From NCBI GenBank assembly GCA_002171375.1, contig NHFK01000003.1, positions 28,026-38,464 on the forward strand: DNA of 10,439 nucleotides. The letters run 5' to 3'. The notes under the pieces are model-generated. The model had not been told where the DNA came from. It searched no databases and worked only from the letters and a program-made list of their open reading frames with translations. Positions 1 through 7,064 of the stretch are shown in pieces; position 1 is the stretch's first letter; each line of letters starts with the position of its first letter. This DNA comes from Alphaproteobacteria bacterium TMED109 (GTDB lineage Bacteria; Pseudomonadota; Alphaproteobacteria; TMED109). A program made the translations under genes and the position numbers.

Positions 1-819
1 GTAGATTTAGGTGGAGGTAATGGTACTATGATGAAAGATGCACTTAGAGCCACTAAACAAATTGATAAAATTCTATCAGAAAAAATTAAACCTATTTTTA
101 TAGAAAGCTCTTCATCTTTAATCAAAAAACAAAAATTTAATGTGCCAAACTCTCAATCATATAATGACATAAATAAAATACCTAATGGATTTTCTATGCT
201 TTATGCAAATGAATTTTTTGATGCTCTTCCTATTCATCAATTTATTAAAATTAATAACAATTGGCACGAAAGATTGATTGATATTAATTCCAATAATGAT
301 TTACAGTTTGTTTATGACAAAAACCCTAGTCCATATGAAACTATTTTACCTGAATATCTAAAAAACAATCAAATTATAGAATTTAGCCCTGCAACTATAA
401 ATATTATTACTTCAATAATTAAAAGAGTATTGGAACAAGGGGGTATATTTTTAATAATTGATTATGCTTTAAATAAAGAAGATAATTTTGGCTCACTTCA
501 AGCTGTTAAAGACCATAAATATATAAATCCACTTTTAGAACCGGGGAAATGTGATTTATCTGCAAAAGTAGACTTCAAACTTATTATAAAAATTGCAAAA
601 GAGCTTAAAGCTAATGTCTTTGGCCCAATAGAACAAAAAGACTTTTTAAAGAATTTAGGAATTAATATTAGATGTAAACAATTAATCAAAAACAATCCTG
701 ATAAAAAAGATTTAATTTTGAATGATTATAAAAGATTAACTTCAGAAAAAGAAATGGGCAGCTTATTTAATGCTATAGTTATTACATCAAGTAAATCAAT
801 ACAACCAGCTGGTTTTTAA
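1..819 (+). CDS. MidA/NDUFAF7-family SAM-dependent methyltransferase, 5'-truncated by the window edge
   Basis: The reading frame is open from base 1, so the ATG at 28 is internal and the N-terminus (perhaps 80 residues by family length) lies outside the window. The first visible codons read VDLGGGNGT, the glycine-rich SAM-binding motif I of this family. Other family signatures follow at visible residues: NEFFDALP at about 70-77, IDYAL at 153-157, the block GSLQAVKDHKYINP near 164-177 and DLSAKVDF near 185-192, then GPIEQKDFL and a C-terminal EMGSLFNAI. The mitochondrial homologue NDUFAF7 methylates an arginine of the complex I subunit NDUFS2; bacterial members are presumed to act on NuoD or related proteins, but this is less established. 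Motif I is usually closer to GPGRG; here it is GGGNG. The gene ends one base before pgeF, suggesting co-transcription. Family assignment is secure; the substrate is inferred. Confidence 0.92.
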   Translation, partial: VDLGGGNGTMMKDALRATKQIDKILSEKIKPIFIESSSSLIKKQKFNVPNSQSYNDINKIPNGFSMLYANEFFDALPIHQFIKINNNWHERLIDINSNNDLQFVYDKNPSPYETILPEYLKNNQIIEFSPATINIITSIIKRVLEQGGIFLIIDYALNKEDNFGSLQAVKDHKYINPLLEPGKCDLSAKVDFKLIIKIAKELKANVFGPIEQKDFLKNLGINIRCKQLIKNNPDKKDLILNDYKRLTSEKEMGSLFNAIVITSSKSIQPAGF

Positions 820-820
820 A

Positions 821-1612
821 ATGCAAAGCAATGAAATAGAACCTATTTTAAGTAATAACTTAAATTTTAAAAATATAAATCATGGTTTTTTTACTAAAAA
901 TGGTGGCTATTCTAATAAAAATAATTTCAGCTTAAATTGTAGCTATAGTTCAAATGACCTAAAAAAAAATGTTTATAATAATAGAAAATTAGTATGTAAT
1001 TATCATAAATTAAATATTCAAAACCTAAAAATAGTTAATCAAGTACATGGTAATAAGATTCTTATAGTTAATAATATAAGACAGATCACCTCTAAAATTG
1101 ATGCTGATGCAATAATAACTAATAAACCAAATATAATTTTAGGTATATTAACAGCAGATTGCTCTCCGGTTTTAGTAGTTGACCCTATAAGAAATATAAT
1201 TGCAGCTATTCATATTGGTTGGAAAGGGGCAATTAAAAATATTTTATCGAATACAATTGATTCCTTTATTGGCATGAAGTCAAAAGTAAAAAATATACGA
1301 TTAGCAATTGGCCCATGTATAGGACCAGAATCTTATGAGGTACAAAAAGATTTTTATAAAAAATTTACCAAAGAAAATATTAAAAATAATAAATATTTTA
1401 TTAATATTTTAACAAATAAATACAAATTTGATCTACCTCAATATATTAAAGATCAAGCTTTGGATAAAGGGGTAATAGAAAAAAATATATCTAATACCAA
1501 TAATGATACATTTATCGAAGAACATAATTTCTTTAGTTATAGAAGAAACTATAAAAATAACTTAAAAGATTGTGGAAGAATGATTTCTACTATTTCAATT
1601 AAAGCTAAATGA
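821..1612 (+). CDS. pgeF: Laccase-domain purine nucleoside phosphorylase / polyphenol oxidase (PgeF, YfiH family)
   Basis: This 263-residue protein spans the whole YfiH/PgeF (DUF152) fold, the usual family length. Signatures in order are HGFFTKNGG at 21-29, NQVHG at 73-77, ADAIIT at 95-100, TADCSPVL at 111-118, HIGWKGA at 131-137, AIGPCIGPESYEV in the middle, and a C-terminal CGRM. The metal and catalytic residues of the family are present as His76, Cys114 and His131. Characterised relatives phosphorolyse adenosine, inosine and methylthioadenosine in the cytosol and may deaminate adenosine; E. coli YfiH has also been linked to editing of peptidoglycan precursors. The start sits one base after the upstream stop with no AGGAG-like site, so translation probably depends on coupling. 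The TGA stop is within an ATGA overlap with the next gene. The HIGWKG motif departs slightly from the common HAGWRG. Confidence 0.95.
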   Translation: MQSNEIEPILSNNLNFKNINHGFFTKNGGYSNKNNFSLNCSYSSNDLKKNVYNNRKLVCNYHKLNIQNLKIVNQVHGNKILIVNNIRQITSKIDADAIITNKPNIILGILTADCSPVLVVDPIRNIIAAIHIGWKGAIKNILSNTIDSFIGMKSKVKNIRLAIGPCIGPESYEVQKDFYKKFTKENIKNNKYFINILTNKYKFDLPQYIKDQALDKGVIEKNISNTNNDTFIEEHNFFSYRRNYKNNLKDCGRMISTISIKAK

Positions 1613-2427
1613 TGAGAAATATTTTAAAATATATCTTATGTATTTTTTTTCTTTTTGGTTGTTTTCAAATGAACAAACCTTTTCAAAACTCTAAAACAAC
1701 GTCACCAATCTATAATCCTATCAATTCAATAATTTTTATTGATAATATTATTGGAGTTTCAGAAAAAGTAAATTTAAACATTAAGAAACGTATTTATAAT
1801 AACCTTATAAAAAAAAATATTTTAACTAGTTATGAATACTATAATGAAAATGATTATATAGTTAAAGCTACATTAATTAAATATTCTAAAACTGATAAAA
1901 TAAAAATGATATTTAATATTAATAGTTCTATATATAATGATATGAAATTAGAAATAATATTGCCTAATGACAATATTAATGATTCAAATATCCAAAATAT
2001 AATTTCAGATAAAATCACTAGTTTTATTGAAAAAAATATTTTTAAAATAAATAATATTACTTACATAAAAAATTTAGAAATAAGTGGTTTAAAGAATGAT
2101 AAAAAACTTAAAAATATTTTTAACCAAACATTACGCAGTATATTCTCTTCAAACTCTCTTAAAATATTAGATGAAAAAGACGACAATTATAGCGACATAA
2201 AAAAGTATTCCTCTTTAAAAATAAATTTTAGTTTTGATATAATAGAGAATGAGCGAGTTAATATTAGGGTTATTTGGGAAATATTTAACGAAAAAAATCA
2301 ATTAATAGGTTCTATTAAACAAGAGAACATAATAAAAAAGTCAGTTATTCCATATGTGTGGAAAGAAATATCAACAAAAATAATTGAAATGTCTCTAACT
2401 GAGCTTAATATGATAATAAACCTTTAA
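1609..2427 (+). CDS. Putative lipoprotein of unknown function with a two-module layout
   Basis: I cannot assign a named family. The N-terminus has a basic start (Arg3, Lys7), a hydrophobic stretch and a lipobox Leu15-Phe16-Gly17-Cys18, so it is probably a lipoprotein cleaved before Cys18; the absence of Asp at +2 would favour outer-membrane sorting by the enterobacterial rule. The mature part is rich in Asn, Ile and Lys, with no other membrane segment. Two halves, about residues 40-145 and 149-270, show the same order by eye: a short beta strand, an amphipathic helix, several beta strands (the last group of module B includes VNIRVIWEIF and LIGSIKQEN), then a final helix. The pattern resembles a hypothetical protein I recall beside pgeF and prs in other alphaproteobacteria, but that is memory, not a search. 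It starts in an ATGA overlap with pgeF; a second ATG at 1612 is an equally possible start. Confidence 0.8.
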   Translation: MMRNILKYILCIFFLFGCFQMNKPFQNSKTTSPIYNPINSIIFIDNIIGVSEKVNLNIKKRIYNNLIKKNILTSYEYYNENDYIVKATLIKYSKTDKIKMIFNINSSIYNDMKLEIILPNDNINDSNIQNIISDKITSFIEKNIFKINNITYIKNLEISGLKNDKKLKNIFNQTLRSIFSSNSLKILDEKDDNYSDIKKYSSLKINFSFDIIENERVNIRVIWEIFNEKNQLIGSIKQENIIKKSVIPYVWKEISTKIIEMSLTELNMIINL

Positions 2428-2450
2428 AAATAGATAGATTTAATATAAGT

Positions 2451-2483
2451 ATTAACATATAAATAATTCCAATTTATGTTAAT
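2451..2483. repeat. Imperfect inverted repeat upstream of prs
   Basis: The arms 2451-2464 and 2472-2483 pair as an 8-bp block (ATTAACAT with ATGTTAAT) plus a 4-bp block (AAAT with ATTT), with a 2-base bulge in the left arm and a 7-base spacer, AATTCCA. It lies in the longest intergenic gap of the window, between the lipoprotein gene and prs. No T-run follows the right arm and the stem has only one G-C pair, so it is a poor intrinsic terminator. An operator or a by-product of AT-rich promoter sequence are both possible. Confidence 0.5.
2452..2480 (+). promoter_or_regulatory. Candidate sigma70-type promoter for prs and downstream genes
   Basis: TTAACA at 2452-2457 matches five of six bases of the -35 consensus. 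After exactly 17 bases, TATGTT at 2475-2480 matches four of six of the -10 consensus. The expected start near 2487 would leave a leader of about 25 bases before the prs ATG. The two boxes lie inside the arms of the inverted repeat, so a dimeric regulator bound there would block polymerase. In DNA this AT-rich, chance matches are common, so the call is tentative; the placement in the only sizeable gap supports it. Confidence 0.4.
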
Positions 2484-2511
2484 AATTTATTAAATTTATA
2501 AGGCTCAAAAT

Positions 2512-3444
2512 ATGCATATCATTTCAGGTAATAGCAATCCAATTCTTGCCAGAGAAATTAGTAAAGAGTTAAAAGTAGAAATTATTGATGTATCTGTTAC
2601 TAGGTTTTCAGACCAAGAAGTATTTGTAGAAATTAATGAAAACATTAGAGGTAAGAATATATTCGTAATTCAATCTACCTCTATGCCTGCTAATGATAAT
2701 GTTATGGAACTATTAATAACTATTGACGCACTAAAGAGAGCATCTGCTAATACTGTAACTGCTGTTATCCCTTATTTTGGTTACGCTAGGCAAGATAGAA
2801 AAGTTGGACCAAGAACACCGATATCTGCTAAATTAATTGCAGATATACTTACTACAGCTGGAATAGATAGGTTATTAACAATTGACTTACACGCAGGACA
2901 AATTCAAGGGTTTTTTGATATACCAGTAGATAATTTATATGCTGCACCAGTTATAACAAAAGATATATTAGATCATTATAAAAATAAGGATTTAGTAGTT
3001 ATATCACCAGACGTTGGTGGAGTTGTAAGAGCACGGGGTATAGCAAAAAGAATAAATGGTGATTTAGCTATAGTAGATAAAAGAAGAGATAAAGCTAACG
3101 AATCAGAAGTAATGAATATAATAGGAAATATTAAAGGTAGAGATTGTATAATAGTTGACGATATAGTTGATACAGCAGGAACTTTATGTAACGCAGCAGA
3201 AGCTTTAATTGAATCTGGAGCTAAAAGTGTTTCAGCATATATTACGCATGGAGTTTTATCTGGACCAGCTGTAGAAAGAATAAAAAATTCTAAATTAAAT
3301 GAGCTAGTAATAACAGATAGTATTGCACCTACTAAATTAATCCTTGACGCAAGTAACATACGTATATTAAACCTAGCTCCACTAATAGCGGAGGCTATTA
3401 AAAGAATTAGTTCAGATAGTTCGGTTTCTAGTTTATTTGACTAA
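2512..3444 (+). CDS. prs: Ribose-phosphate pyrophosphokinase (PRPP synthetase, class I)
   Basis: The enzyme makes 5-phosphoribosyl-1-diphosphate from ribose 5-phosphate and ATP, the cytosolic precursor for purine, pyrimidine, histidine, tryptophan and NAD synthesis. At 310 residues it matches the bacterial class I family. Visible motifs are [10 protein letters not shown] at 32-41, YARQDRK at 91-97 (ATP site), [11 protein letters not shown] at 125-135 with the metal and catalytic-loop His127, [10 protein letters not shown] at 165-174, the catalytic flexible-loop segment VDKRR at 188-192, and the PRPP-binding loop DDIVDTAGT at 216-224. The ATG is preceded by AAGG at 2500-2503 with 8-base spacing, and the N-terminus aligns directly with the family, so the start is well supported. 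It opens the prs-rplY-pth-ychF block, probably from the promoter candidate just upstream. No catalytic residue appears to be missing. Confidence 0.98.
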   Translation: MHIISGNSNPILAREISKELKVEIIDVSVTRFSDQEVFVEINENIRGKNIFVIQSTSMPANDNVMELLITIDALKRASANTVTAVIPYFGYARQDRKVGPRTPISAKLIADILTTAGIDRLLTIDLHAGQIQGFFDIPVDNLYAAPVITKDILDHYKNKDLVVISPDVGGVVRARGIAKRINGDLAIVDKRRDKANESEVMNIIGNIKGRDCIIVDDIVDTAGTLCNAAEALIESGAKSVSAYITHGVLSGPAVERIKNSKLNELVITDSIAPTKLILDASNIRILNLAPLIAEAIKRISSDSSVSSLFD

Positions 3445-3490
3445 ATATAGATTTTAAGAATAAAAGTAATTATAGTAATAGGAGTAAACA

Positions 3491-4177
3491 ATGGTAGCGA
3501 CATCTAACCTTTCAGCAGAAACAAGACAATCTGTAGGTAAAGGTAAATCACGAACACTTAGAAGAGAAGGAAGAATTCCTGCTATAATTTATGGAAATAA
3601 AATAGAACCATTAGCTATTTCAATAAATGAAAGAGATTTAAATGCTGAGTTAAGAAAAGAAGGTTTTTTTAATAGGTTATGTGATTTAGAAATAGATAAA
3701 GAAAGTATAAGAGTTTTACCTCAAGAAATTTCCTTACATCCAGTTACTGATAAAGCAGAACATATAGATTTTTTAAGAGTTAGTGAAAATACAAAAGTGA
3801 CTATTGAAGTTCCTGTTAAATTTGAAAATGAAGAAGAATGTCCTGGTATTAAAAAAGGAGGAATTTTAAATATTGTTAGATATAATATTGAAGTTTCTTG
3901 TCCTGCGTCTAATATTCCAGAATTATTTATCATTGATTTAACTGGACTTGAGCTAGGTGACTCAATTCGCTTCAGTGATATAAAAGATATTTCTGATGGA
4001 GTTACTCCAACTATTACAGACAGAGATTTCATCATTGCAAGCGTTGTAGCCCCAGCGGCCTTAACATCAGAAGAAGAAACCTCTGAAGAAGAAGGTGATG
4101 AAGAAACTACTGAAGGTGAAACTACTTCTTCTAATGAAGAAAAACCTTCTGAAGAAGCTGTAAAAAAAGAAGAATAA
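3491..4177 (+). CDS. rplY: 50S ribosomal protein bL25, long CTC/TL5 form
   Basis: This protein binds 5S rRNA in the central protuberance of the large subunit. The 228-residue form has two domains: an N-terminal L25 domain (about 1-97, with the KGKSRTLRREGRIPAIIYG region and HIDFLRV at 91-97) and a C-terminal TL5-type beta domain (about 101-190), as in the general stress protein CTC. Residues 193-228 form an extra low-complexity tail dominated by Glu, Ser and Thr and ending KKEE. Start choice is supported by AGGAG at 3480-3484, six bases before the ATG. It lies 46 bases after prs and 26 before pth, the usual alphaproteobacterial order. Acidic tails occur in many long bL25 proteins, so this is variable decoration rather than damage. 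Confidence 0.97.
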   Translation: MVATSNLSAETRQSVGKGKSRTLRREGRIPAIIYGNKIEPLAISINERDLNAELRKEGFFNRLCDLEIDKESIRVLPQEISLHPVTDKAEHIDFLRVSENTKVTIEVPVKFENEEECPGIKKGGILNIVRYNIEVSCPASNIPELFIIDLTGLELGDSIRFSDIKDISDGVTPTITDRDFIIASVVAPAALTSEEETSEEEGDEETTEGETTSSNEEKPSEEAVKKEE

Positions 4178-4191
4178 TTAATTTATAGATT

Positions 4192-4206
4192 GGAAATAAA
4201 TTAGTG
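4192..4206 (+). promoter_or_regulatory. Shine-Dalgarno site and GTG start codon of pth
   Basis: GGAA at 4192-4195 lies eight bases before GTG at 4204-4206. An in-frame TAG at 4186-4188 closes the frame upstream, and no ATG or TTG occurs between that stop and the GTG. The protein must begin about here because the VGLGNP motif follows directly, so GTG is the real start. It is the only complete gene in the window that does not start with ATG. Confidence 0.75.
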
Positions 4207-4773
4207 TTAGTCTTGGTTGGGCTTGGTAATCCAGAAACTAAGTACAGTATGAATAGACATAATATAGGGTTTATGATTATTGATAGTATTGCAAAAAAGT
4301 ATTCTTTTTCTCATTTTAAAAGCAAATTTCAAGCACATATTATTACAAGTCAACTAAAAGATAACCCATTACTACTTGTTAAACCTCAAACATTTATGAA
4401 TCTATCGGGACAAAGTTTAAGTCATATAAAAAAGTTCTATAAACTTCAAAATAAACAAATTATTGTAATACATGATGATTTAGACTTAAATATTGGAGAT
4501 ATAAGAACAAAAATAGGAGGAAGCTCAGGAGGTCATAATGGGCTTAAAAGTATAGATTCGCATATAGGAACAGACTATGTTCGGCTAAGAATTGGAATAG
4601 GCCACCCTGGAGATAAAAGCCTTGTAAATAATTATGTTTTAGGGGACTTTAATAAAGAAGAATTAATAAGCGTTAATAATTTAATTAATGAAATTTGTTC
4701 AAATATAGAGTTAATTATTAATAATATTGATAATTTACCACAAATTCTGTCAGAAAATATAGCTAGGAGTTAA
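4204..4773 (+). CDS. pth: Peptidyl-tRNA hydrolase (bacterial Pth)
   Basis: Pth cleaves the ester bond of peptidyl-tRNAs that drop off the ribosome, recycling tRNA in the cytosol. The 189-residue length is typical. Family motifs are VGLGNP at 5-10, NRHNIGF at 17-23, KPQTFMNLSG at 60-69, HDDLDL at 90-95 and GGHNGLKS at 109-116. Residues equivalent to the E. coli active site (Asn10, His20, Asn68, Asp93, Asn114) are present as Asn9, His19, Asn66, Asp91 and Asn112. Translation begins at GTG. The gene sits 26 bases after rplY and 4 bases before ychF, with the ychF ribosome-binding site inside its last codons, so the two are co-expressed. Confidence 0.97.
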   Translation: MLVLVGLGNPETKYSMNRHNIGFMIIDSIAKKYSFSHFKSKFQAHIITSQLKDNPLLLVKPQTFMNLSGQSLSHIKKFYKLQNKQIIVIHDDLDLNIGDIRTKIGGSSGGHNGLKSIDSHIGTDYVRLRIGIGHPGDKSLVNNYVLGDFNKEELISVNNLINEICSNIELIINNIDNLPQILSENIARS

Positions 4774-4777
4774 AATT

Positions 4778-5878
4778 ATGGGCTTTAATTGCGGCATTGT
4801 AGGTTTACCTAATGTTGGAAAATCAACACTATTTAATGCTTTAACTGAAACTAACTCCGCGAATGCAGAAAATTATCCTTTTTGTACTATTGAACCTAAT
4901 ATTGGTAGGGTTGCATTAGTTGACAGAAGACTAAATGAATTAGCTAAAATAAATAAACCTAATCAAATTATACCAACTTATGTTGATTTTGTTGATATAG
5001 CTGGACTAGTAAAAGGAGCTAGCAAAGGAGAAGGCTTAGGCAATCAATTTCTGGCTAATATTAGAGAAGTTGACGCTATTTGCCATGTAATAAGATGCTT
5101 CGATGATAGTGATATAACTCATGTAAATAATAAAATAGACCCTATAAACGATATAGAAGTAATAGAAACAGAACTTATGCTTTCAGATCTTGAAACTCTA
5201 AATAAAAGAAAAAATTCCATAGAAAAAAAAGTTAGGGCAGGAGATAAAGAAGCAAAATTAATTTTTGAAATAATATTAAAAGTTATTGATCAACTTGAAG
5301 ATGGAAAACCTGCTAGAGAGATTAATTTTTCGAAGGATGACTTTTTTATTGTTAAAAAATTAAATTTGTTAACTTTTAAACCAGTTTTATTTGTAGCTAA
5401 TGTTGATGAAGAATCCTCAGTTGATGGAAATGATTATTCTCATGAGTTAACTAAATTAGGTGCCTCAAAAGGTATAAAGACAATAACAATGTCTGCAAAA
5501 TTAGAATCTGAAATTTCAGAAATTTCTAATATTGAAGAAAGAAATGAATTTTTAATAGCTTTGAATTTAGTAGAATCTGGATTAGAAAAATTAGCTAAAG
5601 CTGGCTATGACCTTTTAGATTTAGTAACTTATTTCACAGCAGGACCTAAAGAAGTAAGAGCATGGACAATTAAAAAAGGCACTATAGCAAAAGATGCAGC
5701 TGGTAAAATACATGATGACTTCTCAAGAGGTTTTATTGCAGCCGAAACCATCTCTTTTAATGATTATATTAAATTAGGAGGAGAGCAAAAAGCTAGAGAG
5801 AATGGATATATTAGGACAGAAGGAAAAGAATATATTGTCATTGATGGTGATATTATTGTATTTAGGTTTAACGTATAG
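4778..5878 (+). CDS. ychF: Ribosome-associated P-loop ATPase YchF (OLA1 family)
   Basis: YchF/OLA1 is a conserved Obg-family protein that prefers ATP over GTP and binds ribosomes; it has been tied to stress response and translation initiation control. The 366 residues match the family. Visible motifs are the P-loop GLPNVGKST at 9-17, the YPFCTIEPN switch region at 33-41, DIAGLVKGASKGEGLGNQ at 73-90, and NVDE at 208-211, which replaces NKxD of true GTPases and explains ATP preference. A helical segment lies near 130-185, and a C-terminal TGS domain begins around DLVTYFTAGPKE and includes the DDFSRGFIAAE signature. An AGGAG site at 4765-4769 lies inside the end of pth, eight bases before the ATG. 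It is the usual partner of pth in proteobacteria. Confidence 0.98.
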   Translation: MGFNCGIVGLPNVGKSTLFNALTETNSANAENYPFCTIEPNIGRVALVDRRLNELAKINKPNQIIPTYVDFVDIAGLVKGASKGEGLGNQFLANIREVDAICHVIRCFDDSDITHVNNKIDPINDIEVIETELMLSDLETLNKRKNSIEKKVRAGDKEAKLIFEIILKVIDQLEDGKPAREINFSKDDFFIVKKLNLLTFKPVLFVANVDEESSVDGNDYSHELTKLGASKGIKTITMSAKLESEISEISNIEERNEFLIALNLVESGLEKLAKAGYDLLDLVTYFTAGPKEVRAWTIKKGTIAKDAAGKIHDDFSRGFIAAETISFNDYIKLGGEQKARENGYIRTEGKEYIVIDGDIIVFRFNV

Positions 5879-5895
5879 ATATATAGGAATAAAAG

Positions 5896-6576
5896 ATGAA
5901 TAATAAGATTAATATAAAGTCTGCTGATGATAAAGATATACCGGTTTATATATATGAACCATCTATCGAAAGAATAGGTGCTATAGTTTTAATTCAAGAG
6001 ATATTTGGAGTTAATGACCATATCAAAGACATTGCCGAAAAATTCTCAAAAGAGGGATTTATAACATGGGTGCCCGATATATTTTATAGAGTTCAAAATG
6101 ATGTTAACCTAGATTACTCTGCTACTAGTATTGAAAAAGGTAAAGAATTAAAAGGTAAGTCTGGATGGGATCTACCTACTATGGATATATTAAGTTGTAT
6201 TGCTAATCTTAAGGTATCTCATAACGTAGCGACAGTAGGTTTTTGCTATGGAGGATCTCTATCTTGGAAAGCAGCTTGTTCAGCATATGGATTAGATGCT
6301 TCGGTATGTTTTTATGGCTCACAAATATCTACTTTTCTAGATAAAACGCCTAGATGCCCTACCTTAGTTCATTTAGGTGAGAAAGATGAAACAATTAATA
6401 AAGAAGATCAAAATAAAATTAAACATTTTTCTCAAAATAAAGAACCAAGTATAGAAATTCATACTTATAAAAATGCAGATCATGGGTTTTTTTGTGACCA
6501 AAGAGATAGTTATAATGAGGCATCAAGAGATTTATCATATAAAAGAACAATAGAATTTTTAAAAAAATCATTATAA
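5896..6576 (+). CDS. Dienelactone hydrolase-family alpha/beta hydrolase
   Basis: The 226-residue protein has the layout of carboxymethylenebutenolidase-like enzymes. The family catalytic triad is visible: nucleophile Cys117 in GFCYGG, Asp164 in GEKDETI and His196 in NADHGFF. Glu35 in QEIFGVN matches the glutamate that tunes the Cys nucleophile in the Pseudomonas enzyme. No signal peptide is present, so it is cytosolic. The characterised reaction is hydrolysis of dienelactone in chloroaromatic breakdown, but most family members have unknown substrates and no aromatic-degradation genes are nearby, so the symbol clcD is not justified. The start has TAGGA at 5884-5888 seven bases upstream. It follows ychF by 17 bases and precedes the FKBP gene by 21, probably within the same transcript. 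Confidence 0.93.
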   Translation: MNNKINIKSADDKDIPVYIYEPSIERIGAIVLIQEIFGVNDHIKDIAEKFSKEGFITWVPDIFYRVQNDVNLDYSATSIEKGKELKGKSGWDLPTMDILSCIANLKVSHNVATVGFCYGGSLSWKAACSAYGLDASVCFYGSQISTFLDKTPRCPTLVHLGEKDETINKEDQNKIKHFSQNKEPSIEIHTYKNADHGFFCDQRDSYNEASRDLSYKRTIEFLKKSL

Positions 6577-6586
6577 TAATTTAGAT

Positions 6587-6600
6587 AGGAGCTTAAAATG
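6587..6600 (+). promoter_or_regulatory. Shine-Dalgarno site deciding the FKBP start
   Basis: AGGAG at 6587-6591 is six bases before the ATG at 6598. An internal ATG at 6631 (Met12), which opens the hydrophobic core of the signal peptide, has no comparable site. The upstream start is therefore preferred, giving a longer N-region containing Lys8 and Lys11. Confidence 0.75.
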
Positions 6601-7059
6601 CAATTCAATTTAATATTAAAGACTTATAAGATGCTATTATTTATTGCTGTAACTTTCATTATTTTGTGTAATAATATATTTGCTATGGAAGAACCAAAGG
6701 AACTTATTATTACTGACCTTGAAGTAGGTAATGGAAGAATAGCTGTTAATGGAAAAGAAGTTGCTGTTCACTATACTGGTTGGTTATATGATTCAAAAAA
6801 AGAAGCTAAAGATTTTTGTGATGCCAAAGGAAGTCAATTTGACTCATCTTTAGAGAGAGGAATGCCATTCCAATTAGCCTTAGGCCAGGGTATGGTTATT
6901 AAAGGTTGGGAAGAAGGATTAATAGGAATGAAAGAAGATGGAAAAAGATGTTTAGTAATTCCTCCATCAATGGGATACGGAAATAGAGCTGTGGGTAATG
7001 GATTAATTCCAGCTAATTCTACTCTTATTTTTGAAATCATTTTATTAGGTGTTCGATAA
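6598..7059 (+). CDS. Exported FKBP-type peptidyl-prolyl cis-trans isomerase
   Basis: This enzyme speeds proline isomerisation during folding of periplasmic proteins. The N-terminus is a Sec signal: Lys8 and Lys11, a hydrophobic core at about 12-24 and a likely cleavage after Ala29 in NIFA, leaving about 124 residues. The remainder is one FKBP domain. Residues lining the FKBP12 pocket have counterparts here: Tyr59, Phe81-Asp82 (FDSS), Phe91, Val100-Ile101, Trp104, Tyr127 and Phe145. Between GWLYD and FDSS there is an insertion of about ten residues relative to FKBP12 (around 66-80), containing Cys74; the mature protein has one other cysteine, Cys118. There is no N-terminal dimerisation domain like that of FkpA or Mip, so it is a minimal single-domain form. 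The gene is five bases upstream of mtnP. Confidence 0.95.
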   Translation: MQFNLILKTYKMLLFIAVTFIILCNNIFAMEEPKELIITDLEVGNGRIAVNGKEVAVHYTGWLYDSKKEAKDFCDAKGSQFDSSLERGMPFQLALGQGMVIKGWEEGLIGMKEDGKRCLVIPPSMGYGNRAVGNGLIPANSTLIFEIILLGVR

Positions 7060-7064
7060 GTATA

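Noticed and set aside
498-695. 65-codon minus-strand open frame inside the methyltransferase gene
   Set aside because: The plus-strand frame here encodes diagnostic MidA motifs; the antisense frame has none.
2451-2483. The inverted repeat as a terminator for the lipoprotein gene
   Set aside because: The stem is nearly all A-T, has a bulge, and is not followed by a T-run, unlike the hairpin at 7924-7951.
2976-3359. 127-codon minus-strand open frame inside prs
   Set aside because: It lies wholly within a strongly conserved gene on the other strand, has no ribosome-binding site I can see, and its translation has no recognisable motif. It is a shadow frame.
3471-3476. TATAGT before rplY as a possible -10 box
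   Set aside because: No -35-like sequence is found at proper spacing, and a start there would fall at or inside the ribosome-binding site.
3721-4035. 104-codon minus-strand open frame inside rplY
   Set aside because: It is fully antisense to the bL25 coding region and has no independent support.
5896-6576. Calling the hydrolase a chlorocatechol pathway enzyme (clcD)
   Set aside because: The catalytic triad supports only the family; no ring-cleavage or chloroaromatic genes are nearby.
6834-7040. 68-codon minus-strand open frame inside the FKBP gene
   Set aside because: The plus strand encodes the conserved FKBP core across this stretch.
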